A stretch of DNA of 41,768 bases from Actinomycetota bacterium (GTDB taxonomy: Bacteria > Actinomycetota > Thermoleophilia > Gaiellales > Gaiellaceae): positions 1-41,768 of the forward strand of contig JAIBJO010000037.1 of NCBI GenBank assembly GCA_020029615.1, given 5' to 3'. Both the position numbers and the translations under genes were made by a program. Below, one piece after another: positions 16,334 through 24,570 of the stretch; the stretch's first letter is position 1; every line of letters starts with the position of its first letter. The notes beneath the pieces are model-generated. The model saw only the letters and a program-made list of their open reading frames with translations. It was not told where the DNA came from and made no database searches.

Positions 16334-19102
16334 CTAGCCGGCGGCGCCGAGGATGCGCCGGACTTCGGCCACCGTAGTGACGCCCTCGAGACAGAGGCGA
16401 ACGCCCTCCTCGCGCAGCGTCTGCATTCCTGCAGCCACGGCGGCACGCTGGAGCTCGTTGGCGGAAGCTCCGTCGAGGACGAGCGAACGAACCTCGTCCG
16501 TCATGGTCAGGATCTCGAACAGCCCGGCGCGGCCACGGAAACCAGTTTCGCCGCAGGCTTCGCAGCCACGTCCTCGAGCGAGGAGGCGAGGGCCGCCGCC
16601 CTCGACCGGCAGTCCGAGATCGGCTAGCTCGGAGTCCGAGGCGTAGTAGGTCTCACGGCAGTCGTCGCAAACGCGACGCACCAGACGTTGACCGATTACA
16701 CACGTAACGGCGGCACCGACGATGCTCGAATCGAGGCCCAGGTCCAGCAACCGACGCGCGGCAACGGCGGCACTCGGAGCGCGCATTCCGACAAGCACGC
16801 GACGACCCTCGAACGCAGCCTGAAATGCGAGGTCCGCGGTCTCCAGGTCGCGAGCCTCGCCGACCAGCACCACGTCGGGATCGCCGGCCAGACGCAGTCG
16901 CAGGCCGTCGGCGAGCGTCGCGCGGCTCGAGGCATCGACCTCGACCTGATCGACCCCGTCGACCACGCGTGCGATCGGGTCCTCGATCGACGCAACGACG
17001 CATTCGGGTGCCGTGAGCGCCTCGAGCGCCGCGTACAGCGTCGTCGTCGTGCCGCTTCCGACGGGGCCGCATACGACGACGGCGCCGGCAGGGGTCTCGA
17101 GCGCCGAGCGAACGGTGTCCTCGGCCGGACTCGTCAAGCCGAGCTCGGCCAGCGTGCGTGCGGGCCCTGCCAGCTCGTGCGGGAACAGGACGACCCTGTT
17201 GCCCTGCTTCGTCGGGACGACGCTCACGCGCATGGTGGCGGACGCTTCGACACGCTCGACGAGCGCGTCCACGTCCTCGCGCGCAGCTACTCCGAGTTCA
17301 CGAACGAGCCCGTCGATCCGCGCGCGAACGGTGTACCACTCGCCCTGCGGGGAGAAGTGGACAGCCGAAGCGCCTACGGTGACGACCTCCTCGATGGCCG
17401 AGTCGAGATCGTCGGTGTCTGCGGTCGACTGGTCTGGGTCGAGCGCGCCGAGCACTTCGGGCTCGGACGGAGTCGGCGTTTCGTGACTCGGTTCGACCTC
17501 GGCCAGCGCGAACGGCGGGTCGAGCGACGTCGCTTCGTCGGCACTCTCCACCTCGGTCTGGGACGGCTCGTCGGCGTGCTCGAGCACGACGAGCGCGAGT
17601 GGGACCTCGGGCTCCGAGTCGACCGTCGGCTCGGCCAGCTCGTGGCTCTCGCTCACCTCGGCGAGCAGAGCGGCGGTCAGGTCGTCCGCAGCCGCGTCGC
17701 CGGTTTCAGGCTCCTCAGCCGCGTCGCCGGTTTCAGGCTCCTCAGCCGCGTCTCCGGTCTCGGGCTCCTCGACGAGCTGGTCGAGCCCGGGCTCGACGGC
17801 TTCGGTGGGATCGTCGGCGTTCTCGCTCGTCCATCTCATGAACCACGGGGTACGTTCGTGGCTGGTGGCGGGCTCGTCCGCCGTGGAGGAGACCGCAATC
17901 TCGACGGGGTGATCTTCGAAGGCGAACGGCTCTGGCTCCTCGATGCTTTCGGGCAGCAGCTCCGTCTCGACGACGACCTGCTCAATCGCCTCGATCGAGT
18001 GCGTGGAATCGCCTACGTCGAGAGCTGGTGCGGCCGGCTCGTGCTCGATCGTCTCGTCGTCGGGCTGGACGGGGACGAGAGCAGCCGTGGTGTGGGTTGC
18101 TTCGAGGAGTGCGTCGATCGCATCCGGCGCGGCTACGACGAACGTCAGCTGGACACCGAGTGCGTTGTGGAGCTCGTCCGAGTAATACACGTTGGTCGGG
18201 TCGGCGATCGCCACCTCGAGCGCCCCGTCGGGGCTCTTCGAGATGGGCACGGCCGGAAACTCGCGCGCGATCTCCCGCGGAAGGAGCGCCGCGACGGCCG
18301 GCTCGACCCAGAGCTTCTCGAGCTCGACGTAGGGAAGCTCGTACTGCTCGGCGATGAGCCGTGCCACGACACCGGAAGTCACGACTCCCCGGTCGACGAG
18401 GATCTCGCCGAGCCGCCAGCTCGTCGAGAGGCTCTGCTGCGTCAGTGCTCGATCCAGCTCCTCCGCGCTCACGATTCCTTCTCGCAGCAGCAGAGCGCCG
18501 AGCGGAGGCCCGTGATGCGTTGGCGCCCCTGGCTCGGGTGTCGACGTGTCCGTCTGCCCGTCGGCGCGAAGCTCGACGACGACGCCTCGCGCGTCGTTGT
18601 CGTCATCCGCCGTCTCGGCAGGCGCCGGTCGCGCCTGACGACGGGTGTGCACGTGCTCGATCGCGGCCTCGATGGCCTCGGGGCCGACGACGGCGAAGTG
18701 CGGAGTCGATCCGACGGCGCGGCGAAGCTCGTCCGAGAAGAGGACGGTCGCCGGCTCGGCGATCGCGATCAGGCAGGAGCCGTCCGGACGGCTACGCACC
18801 GGCACCGCCGAGAGTCGTCGTGTGGTGGCTTCGCTGAGGAGGCGCGCCACTCGAAGGTCGATGTCGGACGGCTCGAGATCCAGGAAAGGAAGCTCGTACT
18901 GCTCGGCGACCAGTCTCGCGACCTGAGTCGGGGTGACCACGCCGCGCGCGACCAGGATCTCGCCGAGTTGATGACCCGACACGCGCGAGTGGCGAGCGTC
19001 TCGCTGCTCGTCGAGGATCGCTTCGAGCTCTTCCTTCGCGACAAGGCCGTCGCGCACGAGCAGGACCCCGAGTGCGGGCCAGGGATGCGGTGCGGCTTCC
19101 AT
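16334..19102 (-). CDS. GspE/PilB-like protein, tandem MshEN, degenerate ATPase
   Basis: The 922-residue product is built like a type II/IV pilus assembly ATPase. Two MshEN domains (about residues 8-150 and 198-335) carry the c-di-GMP-type motifs LGVLLVRDGLV, LGEILVARGVV, LGALLLREGIV and LGEILVDRGVV. A long acidic linker (about 340-590) follows, then the ATPase core. Key residues are lost. Walker A reads GPVGSGTTTT, with threonine at 685 instead of lysine, and the His box LSTLHTNDA reads VGMRAPSA (771-778). Walker B-like DPDVVLVGEARD (741-752) and the zinc cysteines C812, C815, C847 and C850 remain. It is probably an ATPase-dead or regulatory paralogue. No pilus genes adjoin it; it stands alone between plus-strand genes and divergent from dtd. 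Confidence 0.85.
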   Translation of the reverse strand: MEAAPHPWPALGVLLVRDGLVAKEELEAILDEQRDARHSRVSGHQLGEILVARGVVTPTQVARLVAEQYELPFLDLEPSDIDLRVARLLSEATTRRLSAVPVRSRPDGSCLIAIAEPATVLFSDELRRAVGSTPHFAVVGPEAIEAAIEHVHTRRQARPAPAETADDDNDARGVVVELRADGQTDTSTPEPGAPTHHGPPLGALLLREGIVSAEELDRALTQQSLSTSWRLGEILVDRGVVTSGVVARLIAEQYELPYVELEKLWVEPAVAALLPREIAREFPAVPISKSPDGALEVAIADPTNVYYSDELHNALGVQLTFVVAAPDAIDALLEATHTTAALVPVQPDDETIEHEPAAPALDVGDSTHSIEAIEQVVVETELLPESIEEPEPFAFEDHPVEIAVSSTADEPATSHERTPWFMRWTSENADDPTEAVEPGLDQLVEEPETGDAAEEPETGDAAEEPETGDAAADDLTAALLAEVSESHELAEPTVDSEPEVPLALVVLEHADEPSQTEVESADEATSLDPPFALAEVEPSHETPTPSEPEVLGALDPDQSTADTDDLDSAIEEVVTVGASAVHFSPQGEWYTVRARIDGLVRELGVAAREDVDALVERVEASATMRVSVVPTKQGNRVVLFPHELAGPARTLAELGLTSPAEDTVRSALETPAGAVVVCGPVGSGTTTTLYAALEALTAPECVVASIEDPIARVVDGVDQVEVDASSRATLADGLRLRLAGDPDVVLVGEARDLETADLAFQAAFEGRRVLVGMRAPSAAVAARRLLDLGLDSSIVGAAVTCVIGQRLVRRVCDDCRETYYASDSELADLGLPVEGGGPRLLARGRGCEACGETGFRGRAGLFEILTMTDEVRSLVLDGASANELQRAAVAAGMQTLREEGVRLCLEGVTTVAEVRRILGAAG
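17691..17771. repeat. Three 27-bp tandem repeats in the acidic linker
   Basis: Two identical 27-base units (17691-17717 and 17718-17744) are followed by a diverged third (17745-17771). They encode, on the minus strand, repeats of EEPETGDAA in the acidic linker of the GspE-like protein. The frame is kept, so this is a coding repeat that can vary linker length. Confidence 0.85.
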
Positions 19103-19157
19103 CGCGACTTCTATCGGCCGATTGGCTCCTGTCCTTTACCGCGGCGAGAATCACCGG

Positions 19158-19594
19158 ATGCGTGCGGTCGTCCAGCGGGTACGCGAAGCGTCGGTCGAGG
19201 TCGACGGTGAGGTGGTCGCCGCGACCGCGGAAGGCGTCGTCGTCCTCATCGGCGTGGGGTCGGCGACACCGTGAGCGAGGCCGTGCGTCTGGCCGGCAAG
19301 GTCGCGCGGCTTCGGATCTTCGAGAACGACGCGGGGCGTCTCGACCGCTCCTTGATCGACGTCGGAGGCGAGGCGCTCGTCGTCAGCCAGTTCACGCTCA
19401 TCGCCGACACGAGCAAGGGAAACCGGCCGAGCTTTGCCTACGCGGCGGCGCCCGAGCATGCCCGGCCTCTCTTCGAGGAGTTCTGCGCGTCCCTGGAGGG
19501 CGAAGGAGCTCGCGTCGCCCGCGGTGTCTTCGGCGCGAGGATGGAGCTCGCGCTCGTGAACGACGGCCCGGTGACCATCGTTCTCGATGCGTAG
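19158..19594 (+). pseudogene. dtd: D-aminoacyl-tRNA deacylase, frameshifted
   Basis: DTD removes D-amino acids wrongly attached to tRNA. From ATG 19158 the frame reads [20 protein letters not shown] through VVVLIGVG, the normal start. It then runs into TGA at 19272. The rest is intact one frame over: [24 protein letters not shown], the family motif VSQFTL, and KGNRPSF near the NxxPxxF/GP-type C-terminal motif region. One base is missing at the GGGG run 19256-19259 (expected ggc gtg ggN gtc). The upstream half makes only 38 residues. A homopolymer sequencing error is the simplest explanation. It is divergent from the GspE-like gene. Confidence 0.88.
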
Positions 19595-19871
19595 ACGTCC
19601 GACTCGCCACCAGCAGCGGCTCGCCCTTGGCCGGTGGCGGCCTACAACGTCACCCGCCGGCTCCGAACATCGACTCTGAGCCGGTCTCAAGATGTCACGT
19701 TGCGGGCCGCCGCGCAGCGTCAACGCGGACGCTTGACGGTTCGCTCGACGGCGGTCCGTTCAAGAGGGAATCGGAGGCGACAGTCCGAATGCGGAGTGCT
19801 GGGCGTCCCCGACCGGCGATTCGCAGGCCGAGCGCGTGCACGCGCAGTGCGGTATGAGCGCCCGACACTGC
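19595..19871. other. Non-coding stretch before rimP with inverted repeats
   Basis: No convincing gene lies here. Visible elements are CCGGCTC (19657-19663) facing GAGCCGG (19678-19684), and CGTCAA-N9-TTGACG at 19718-19738, an operator-like inverted repeat. A further imperfect CTTGACGG/CCGTTCAAG pair spans about 19732-19765. I see no tRNA or clear promoter until the -10 at 19872. Confidence 0.5.
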
Positions 19872-19877
19872 TATCCT
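19872..19877 (+). promoter_or_regulatory. -10 box of the rimP-nusA operon
   Basis: TATCCT would start transcription near 19884 and produce a leader of about 60 bases carrying two overlapping hairpins before rimP. No good -35 is seen. Confidence 0.5.
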
Positions 19878-19889
19878 GAACGCACCACA

Positions 19890-19908
19890 TTTCACCGGTT
19901 CGGAGAAA
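19890..19908 (+). promoter_or_regulatory. Hairpin 1 of the rimP leader (antiterminator-like)
   Basis: TTTC-A-CCG pairs with CGG-A-GAAA around a GTT loop. Its last three bases (AAA, 19906-19908) are also the first three bases of the terminator hairpin, so the two folds compete. Confidence 0.5.
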
Positions 19909-19931
19909 TGGGCGCCTGGCGCCCATTTTTT
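19906..19931 (+). terminator. Intrinsic terminator hairpin in the rimP leader
   Basis: AAATGGGCGC (19906-19915) and GCGCCCATTT (19919-19928) form a perfect 10-bp stem with a CTG loop, and six T residues lie at 19926-19931. The structure lies between the -10 at 19872 and the rimP ribosome-binding site (GAGGGAG, 19934-19940). That fits attenuation of the operon as well as simple termination. Confidence 0.8.
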
Positions 19932-19942
19932 ATGAGGGAGCG

Positions 19943-20395
19943 ATGACGGCGACCCACCAACGAGAACGGGCTCTGCAGAGCGAGATCGCGCCGGCGGTCG
20001 AGCAGCGCGTACCCGGAGCCGAGGTCCTGGCGGTCGAGCTGCAGTCACCGAGTCGCTTCTGCGTCTACGTCGATCACCCGAACGGAGTCGACCATGCGCT
20101 CTGCGCGGAGGTGACCCGCGTCCTCGACGCCTACCGGGCCGACTACACCATCGACGTGTCCTCTCCCGGCCCGGAGCGCCCGCTGCGAAAGCCGGCGCAC
20201 TTCGCGTCGGCGGTCGGGCGTCGCGTCTCCGTGCGTACCGAGGTCGCGATCGACGGGAAGACGCGAGTGCGCGGTGTCGTCTCTGGCACCGACGAGAGCA
20301 CCGTCAGCATCGAGGCCGACGACGGCACGACGCTGCGAATCCCGCTCGACGCGATCGTGCGGGGCAATCTGATCGACGAGGGGTTGACGACATGA
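19943..20395 (+). CDS. rimP: Ribosome maturation factor RimP
   Basis: RimP helps assemble the 30S subunit. The 150-residue protein has the N-terminal alpha/beta domain (EVLAVELQSPSRFCVYVDHP), the conserved YTIDVSSPGPERPL, and an SH3-like C-terminal half (GRRVSVRTE to PLDAIVRGNLI). The ATG follows GAGGGAG closely. Its stop overlaps nusA by four bases (ATGA), the standard rimP-nusA coupling. Confidence 0.93.
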   Translation: MTATHQRERALQSEIAPAVEQRVPGAEVLAVELQSPSRFCVYVDHPNGVDHALCAEVTRVLDAYRADYTIDVSSPGPERPLRKPAHFASAVGRRVSVRTEVAIDGKTRVRGVVSGTDESTVSIEADDGTTLRIPLDAIVRGNLIDEGLTT

Positions 20396-21870
20396 GCCAA
20401 GAGATCCTCGAAGGCATCCAGACCATCGAGAAGGAGAAGGGCATCGACGAAGGCGTCCTCATCACCGCCCTCGAAGACGCGCTGAGAGCCGCCTACAAGA
20501 AGACACCGGGAGCGACCCGCCATGCCGAGGTCAAGCTCGACGGTGACGGCGAGTTTCGCGTCTACGGGATCGAGATTCCCGAGGACATCGAGGTACGTCT
20601 GCTCGAAGAGGCTCGCGAGGCGCGCATCGCCGAGCTCGAGCTGATCGAGGAGGAGACGGGTGAGCGGCAGCACACACTCGTCGCCGACGACGATCTCGAG
20701 CTCGACTGGTCGCAGGTAGCCCCGGATCAGATCGTGCGGACAGACGTCACGCCGGACAACTTCGGTCGAATCGCGGCGCAAACCGCGAAACAGGTCATCC
20801 AGCAGCGGATCCGCGAGGCCGAGCGGGCGATCATGTACGAGGAGTACGTCGATCGCCAGGGCGAGGTCGTCACGGGGATCGTGCAGCAGGCCGGCGACCG
20901 CAACAACGTGCTCGTCGACCTCGGCCGCGTCGAGGCGCTCCTGCCGCGCTCGGAGCAAGTCGACGGCGAGCGCTACGAGCAGGGAAGCCGCATCAAGGCC
21001 GTCATCGCCGAGGTGCGATCGGGGACGAAGGGCCCGCAGGTGATCCTCTCCCGCCGCGACCCAGAGCTGATTCGTGCGCTCTTCGAGCTCGAGGTGCCCG
21101 AGATCGCCGACGGTCTCGTCGAGATCCGCGGTGTCGCGCGCGAGCCCGGCTACCGGTCGAAGATCGCGGTCGAGTCGCACATGCAGGGCGTCGACCCGGT
21201 CGGTGCCTGCGTCGGCCCACGCGGTTCACGGGTGCGCATGGTGGTCTCGGAGCTCCGCGGGGAAAAGATCGACATCATCCCGTGGAACACCGAGCCGGCT
21301 CGGTTCGTTGCGAAGGCGCTTTCGCCCGCGCGTGTGCGGGAGGTCTACATCGACGACGAGACGCGAGAGGCGACCGTCATCGTCCCGAACGACCAGCTTG
21401 CGCTCGCGATCGGCAAGGAAGGGCTCAACGCGCGCCTCGCCACCCGCCTGACGAGCTGGAAGATCGACATCCAGTCGGAGGCCGAGTTCGCGCAAGCAGA
21501 GGCCGATGCCGCCTACGCAGGCTCCGAGGACGGCGAGGATTTCTCGGGTCGCTGCGCGGCAGTTCTCTCGAACGGGAAGCGCTGCCCGAACGCGTCGCTG
21601 CCGGGTTCGCGGTACTGCGGCGTGCCGGCGCACCAGGCCCTGACCGCGGTCGAAGGGACTGCGGTAGAGGTGGCCGAGGACCTGGACGCCGCCGCCGTGC
21701 CGGCGGTCGTCGAGGAAGAGCACGCGGGGCGCGATATGGGCGTCGATGACGCCGACGATCCGGAGCGAGTCGTCGAGGAGGTCGCGAGCGAGGCCCTCGC
21801 CGGGGACCTCGAAGCCGGCGCCGAGCTCGAGGAAGCCCTCGCTGAAGAGGAGGCGCGGAGCGACGGGTAG
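20392..21870 (+). CDS. nusA: Transcription factor NusA with zinc-finger-like tail
   Basis: NusA controls pausing, termination and antitermination. The 492-residue protein has the N-terminal domain with ALEDALRAAYKK, an S1 domain (GEVVTGIVQQAGDRNNVLVD), and two KH domains with VGPRGSRVRMVVSEL and AIGKEGLNARLATRL. After residue 375 comes an unusual tail with C388, C398, C409 and H414 in the pattern RCxxxxSNGKRC to GSRYCGVPAH, a likely small zinc site, then about 75 acidic residues. The separate ylxR gene that often follows nusA is absent. It is followed by infB after 52 bases. Confidence 0.94.
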   Translation: MSQEILEGIQTIEKEKGIDEGVLITALEDALRAAYKKTPGATRHAEVKLDGDGEFRVYGIEIPEDIEVRLLEEAREARIAELELIEEETGERQHTLVADDDLELDWSQVAPDQIVRTDVTPDNFGRIAAQTAKQVIQQRIREAERAIMYEEYVDRQGEVVTGIVQQAGDRNNVLVDLGRVEALLPRSEQVDGERYEQGSRIKAVIAEVRSGTKGPQVILSRRDPELIRALFELEVPEIADGLVEIRGVAREPGYRSKIAVESHMQGVDPVGACVGPRGSRVRMVVSELRGEKIDIIPWNTEPARFVAKALSPARVREVYIDDETREATVIVPNDQLALAIGKEGLNARLATRLTSWKIDIQSEAEFAQAEADAAYAGSEDGEDFSGRCAAVLSNGKRCPNASLPGSRYCGVPAHQALTAVEGTAVEVAEDLDAAAVPAVVEEEHAGRDMGVDDADDPERVVEEVASEALAGDLEAGAELEEALAEEEARSDG

Positions 21871-21908
21871 CTCCCGCTGCGACGCTCGGATGACGACGAC
21901 GACCCCAC

Positions 21909-21914
21909 TACACT
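21909..21914 (+). promoter_or_regulatory. -10 box for infB, leaderless start
   Basis: TACACT ends eight bases before the infB ATG at 21923. Together with the 52-base gap after nusA this suggests an extra internal, leaderless infB promoter. No consensus -35 at the right spacing. Confidence 0.45.
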
Positions 21915-21922
21915 GACCACCG

Positions 21923-23902
21923 ATGGCCGACGGACGCAATAGACCGAATCGACCTGTTCGCCCTCGCGGAGGTGGCCCAGGCGGCCGCAAGCGACGTGTG
22001 GTCATCGAGGGCGGGGGAGCGCGCAGCCAGGGGCGCCAGGCGCGCGATCGCTCGAGCGCACCCGCCCAGCCTCGCCAGGCGCCTGCGCCGCCTCCGAGCG
22101 GGCCGGTGACGGTCGAGTCGGGTGTCACCGTCAAGGACCTCTCGCAGGCTCTCGGCGTGCCGATGCCCGAGCTGATCAAGATCCTCATGTCGCTCGGCCA
22201 GATGCGGACTGCGACACAGTCGCTCTCCGACGAGGAAGTGGAAGTCATCGGATCGGAGCTCGACCGCGAGATCACGATCAAGCACGCTGCCGAGGAGGAG
22301 CTCGAGCCCGCCGAGTACGACGACAGCGACGAGGACCTGGTCCCACGTCCTCCGGTGGTCACGATCATGGGCCACGTCGACCACGGCAAGACCACGTTGC
22401 TCGACGCGATCCGCGAGACGTCCGTCGTCGATACCGAGGCGGGCGGGATCACCCAGCACATCGGCGCATACCAGGCAGAGGTCGACGGCCGGAGGATCAC
22501 GTTCCTCGACACGCCGGGGCACGAGGCGTTCACGGCGATGCGCGCGCGCGGCGCGAAGGTCACCGACGTCGCGGTGCTCGTCGTCGCCGCCGACGACGGA
22601 GTGATGCCGCAGACCAAGGAGTCCATCTCCCACGCACGCGCGGCCGAGGTGCCCATCGTCGTCGCCGTCAACAAGATGGACATGCCGGACGCCAACGTCG
22701 ACCGCGTGAAGAGCGAGCTCGCCGCCGAAGGGCTCCAGCCCGAGGACTGGGGGGGCACCACACAGTTCTCGGCGGTGTCGGCGAAGCAGAAGGAGAACCT
22801 CGGCGACCTCCTGGAGAAGATCCTGCTCGTCGCGGACGCCGAGCTCGACCTCAGGGCCAACCCCGGCGCCGAAGCGTCGGGCGTCGTCATCGAGTCCCGG
22901 CTCGACGTGGGCCGCGGCCCGGTGGCGACGGTGCTGGTCCACCGGGGGACCCTCCGCGTCGGGGACGCTGCAGTCGCGGGCGACGCCTCGGGCAAGGTTC
23001 GCGCGTTGTACGACTACCGCGGCGAGAAGGTGAAGGAGGCACGGCCCGGAGACCCCGTCGAGATCCTCGGCTTCGACCATCCGCCGACCGCCGGCGAGTT
23101 CGTCCGTGTCGTCGAACACGAGCGCCAGGCCAAGCACCTCGCGAACGTGCGCGCAGAGCGGCTCCGCCGCGAGCAGCACGCCCAGCGGCCCAGGCGGCGC
23201 GTCTCGCTCGAGACGTTCCACGACGACCTGCAGGCAGGCGAGGTCCAGGACCTCAACATCGTCCTGAAGGGCGACGTCCAGGGCTCCGTCGAGGCGCTGC
23301 TCGGCGAGCTGCAGAAGATCCAGCACACCGAGGTGCGTGTGAACGTGATCCACACTGGAGTCGGTGGGATCACGGAGAACGACGTGAACTTGGCGTCGGC
23401 CTCCGACGCGCTCGTCGTCGGCTTCAACGTCCGTCCGAGCGGCGAGGCCCGCCAGCTCGCCGAGCGGGAGGGCGTCGACATTCGGACCTATCGCGTCATC
23501 TACCAGCTCACCGAGGACATCCAGCAAGCGCTGGTAGGGCTCCTCTCGCCGGTGCAGACGGAGGAGACCCTCGGAGAAGCCGAGGTGCGCGCGCTCTTCA
23601 GGGTCTCGCGGCTCGGTACCATCGCTGGCTGCATGGTCACGAGCGGTGTCGTCCGCCGCGGCGCCCAGGTGCGCGTTGTGCGCGACGGCACCGTCGTCTA
23701 CGAGACGTTGATCGCCCAGCTCAAGCGCTTCAAGGACGATGCGCGCGAGGTGAGCGAGGGGTTCGAGTGCGGCATCCTGCTCGACGGCTTCAACGACGTG
23801 AAGGAAGGCGACGTGCTCGAGGCCTACGAGACGCGCCAGGTGGAGCGCACCGAGCTCGACGAGGCACCCGGTAGCGCGCCGCCGCCGGCCGACGACGAGT
23901 AG
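21923..23902 (+). CDS. infB: Translation initiation factor IF-2
   Basis: IF-2 is the GTPase that brings initiator tRNA to the ribosome. The 659-residue protein has a short basic glycine/proline-rich N-terminus and one IF2_N motif (VTVKDLSQALGVPMPELIK). Its G domain has G1 GHVDHGKT from residue 150, G3 DTPGHEAF and G4 NKMD. The usual domains II-IV follow (VGFNVRP, YQLTEDIQQALVG, FRVSRLGTIAGC). It is much shorter than Streptomyces IF-2, only because of the small N-terminus. Confidence 0.95.
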   Translation: MADGRNRPNRPVRPRGGGPGGRKRRVVIEGGGARSQGRQARDRSSAPAQPRQAPAPPPSGPVTVESGVTVKDLSQALGVPMPELIKILMSLGQMRTATQSLSDEEVEVIGSELDREITIKHAAEEELEPAEYDDSDEDLVPRPPVVTIMGHVDHGKTTLLDAIRETSVVDTEAGGITQHIGAYQAEVDGRRITFLDTPGHEAFTAMRARGAKVTDVAVLVVAADDGVMPQTKESISHARAAEVPIVVAVNKMDMPDANVDRVKSELAAEGLQPEDWGGTTQFSAVSAKQKENLGDLLEKILLVADAELDLRANPGAEASGVVIESRLDVGRGPVATVLVHRGTLRVGDAAVAGDASGKVRALYDYRGEKVKEARPGDPVEILGFDHPPTAGEFVRVVEHERQAKHLANVRAERLRREQHAQRPRRRVSLETFHDDLQAGEVQDLNIVLKGDVQGSVEALLGELQKIQHTEVRVNVIHTGVGGITENDVNLASASDALVVGFNVRPSGEARQLAEREGVDIRTYRVIYQLTEDIQQALVGLLSPVQTEETLGEAEVRALFRVSRLGTIAGCMVTSGVVRRGAQVRVVRDGTVVYETLIAQLKRFKDDAREVSEGFECGILLDGFNDVKEGDVLEAYETRQVERTELDEAPGSAPPPADDE

Positions 23903-23915
23903 CGCGCTCGCGCCC

Positions 23916-24218
23916 GTGGCGACCGGCTACGTGGGCATCCTCACGGTCGAGCTGCACTTCCCCGAGAACGGGTCGCTCAAGGGCAAGCGGAAGTACGTGA
24001 AGTCGACGAAGGCTCACCTGCACGAGCGGTTCCGCGCGTCAGTCGCCGAGGTCGACCACCACGACCTCTGGCAGCGCTCGACGCTGACCGTCGCGTGCGC
24101 CGCACGGGAGCACGGCGAGCTACGGGACCTGCTCGACGCCGTCGTCCGCTATCTCGGCTCGCAAGACTTCGAGCTCATGCGGGCGGATCGGGAGGTGATC
24201 GTCCCTGGCGAGCGCTGA
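23916..24218 (+). CDS. ylxP: DUF503 (YlxP) family protein
   Basis: This 100-residue protein matches DUF503: GILTVELHFPENGSLKGKRK at the start, then a ferredoxin-like fold ending in QDFELMRADREVI. The family sits between infB and rbfA in many bacteria. Its role is not firmly established, but position links it to ribosome assembly or translation. It starts with GTG at 23916, 14 bases after infB. Its 3' end contains the strong ribosome-binding site of rbfA. Confidence 0.87.
   Translation: MATGYVGILTVELHFPENGSLKGKRKYVKSTKAHLHERFRASVAEVDHHDLWQRSTLTVACAAREHGELRDLLDAVVRYLGSQDFELMRADREVIVPGER
24190..24199 (+). promoter_or_regulatory. Near-perfect Shine-Dalgarno that sets the rbfA start
   Basis: GGGAGGTGAT is almost the full complement of the 16S rRNA 3' end. 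It lies nine bases (from GGAGG) before CTG 24205 and has no other start codon at good spacing, which argues that rbfA starts at CTG. Confidence 0.75.
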
Positions 24219-24570
24219 GAGGAGGCGGCGTGTCAACGAGTCCATCAGACAGGTGCTGTCAGACGCCCTTCCGACGCTGAAGGACCCCCGAATCGGCTTC
24301 GTGACGGTAACGGGGGTTCGTGCGACCACGGACCTCGCCGAGGCGACGGTGTACGTCAGCGTGCTCGGAACGGAGCGAGAGCAGCAGCGGACGCTCGACG
24401 GGCTCCGCGCGGCGCACGGAGTCCTGCAGGCACGGGTCGCTCGTGAGCTCCGCACCAGACGGACTCCGGTCCTCTCCTTCGAATACGATCCCGCGATCGA
24501 GCGAGGCGTTCGCCTGACGAAGATGATCGACGAGCTCGCCCCCGGGTATCCCGATGCAGAGCACGGCTGA
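24205..24570 (+). CDS. rbfA: Ribosome-binding factor A, CTG start
   Basis: RbfA binds the 30S subunit during late 16S maturation. The canonical RbfA start, ASAERRRRVNESIRQVLSDA, is encoded upstream of the first ATG/GTG/TTG in frame (GTG 24253), and the frame is closed by a TGA at 24196-24198. The only codon that captures the conserved first helix is CTG 24205, nine bases after a near-perfect GGAGGTGAT. I therefore place the start there (121 residues). DPRIGFVTVTGV, the KH-like RATTDLAEATVYVSVLG and LRTRRTPVLSFEYD follow. It overlaps ylxP by 14 bases and nrnA by 17. Confidence 0.9.
   Translation: MASAERRRRVNESIRQVLSDALPTLKDPRIGFVTVTGVRATTDLAEATVYVSVLGTEREQQRTLDGLRAAHGVLQARVARELRTRRTPVLSFEYDPAIERGVRLTKMIDELAPGYPDAEHG

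Noticed and set aside
17691-17771. Tandem repeats as a CRISPR array
   Set aside because: Units are adjacent without spacers and keep a coding frame.
16688-19210. Long plus-strand open frame (840 codons) opposite the GspE-like gene
   Set aside because: It is arginine-rich with no domains and is the mirror of a protein with clear MshEN and zinc motifs on the other strand.
19634-19879. 81-codon frame in the gap before rimP
   Set aside because: Arginine-rich, no ribosome-binding site, and it overlaps the predicted promoter.
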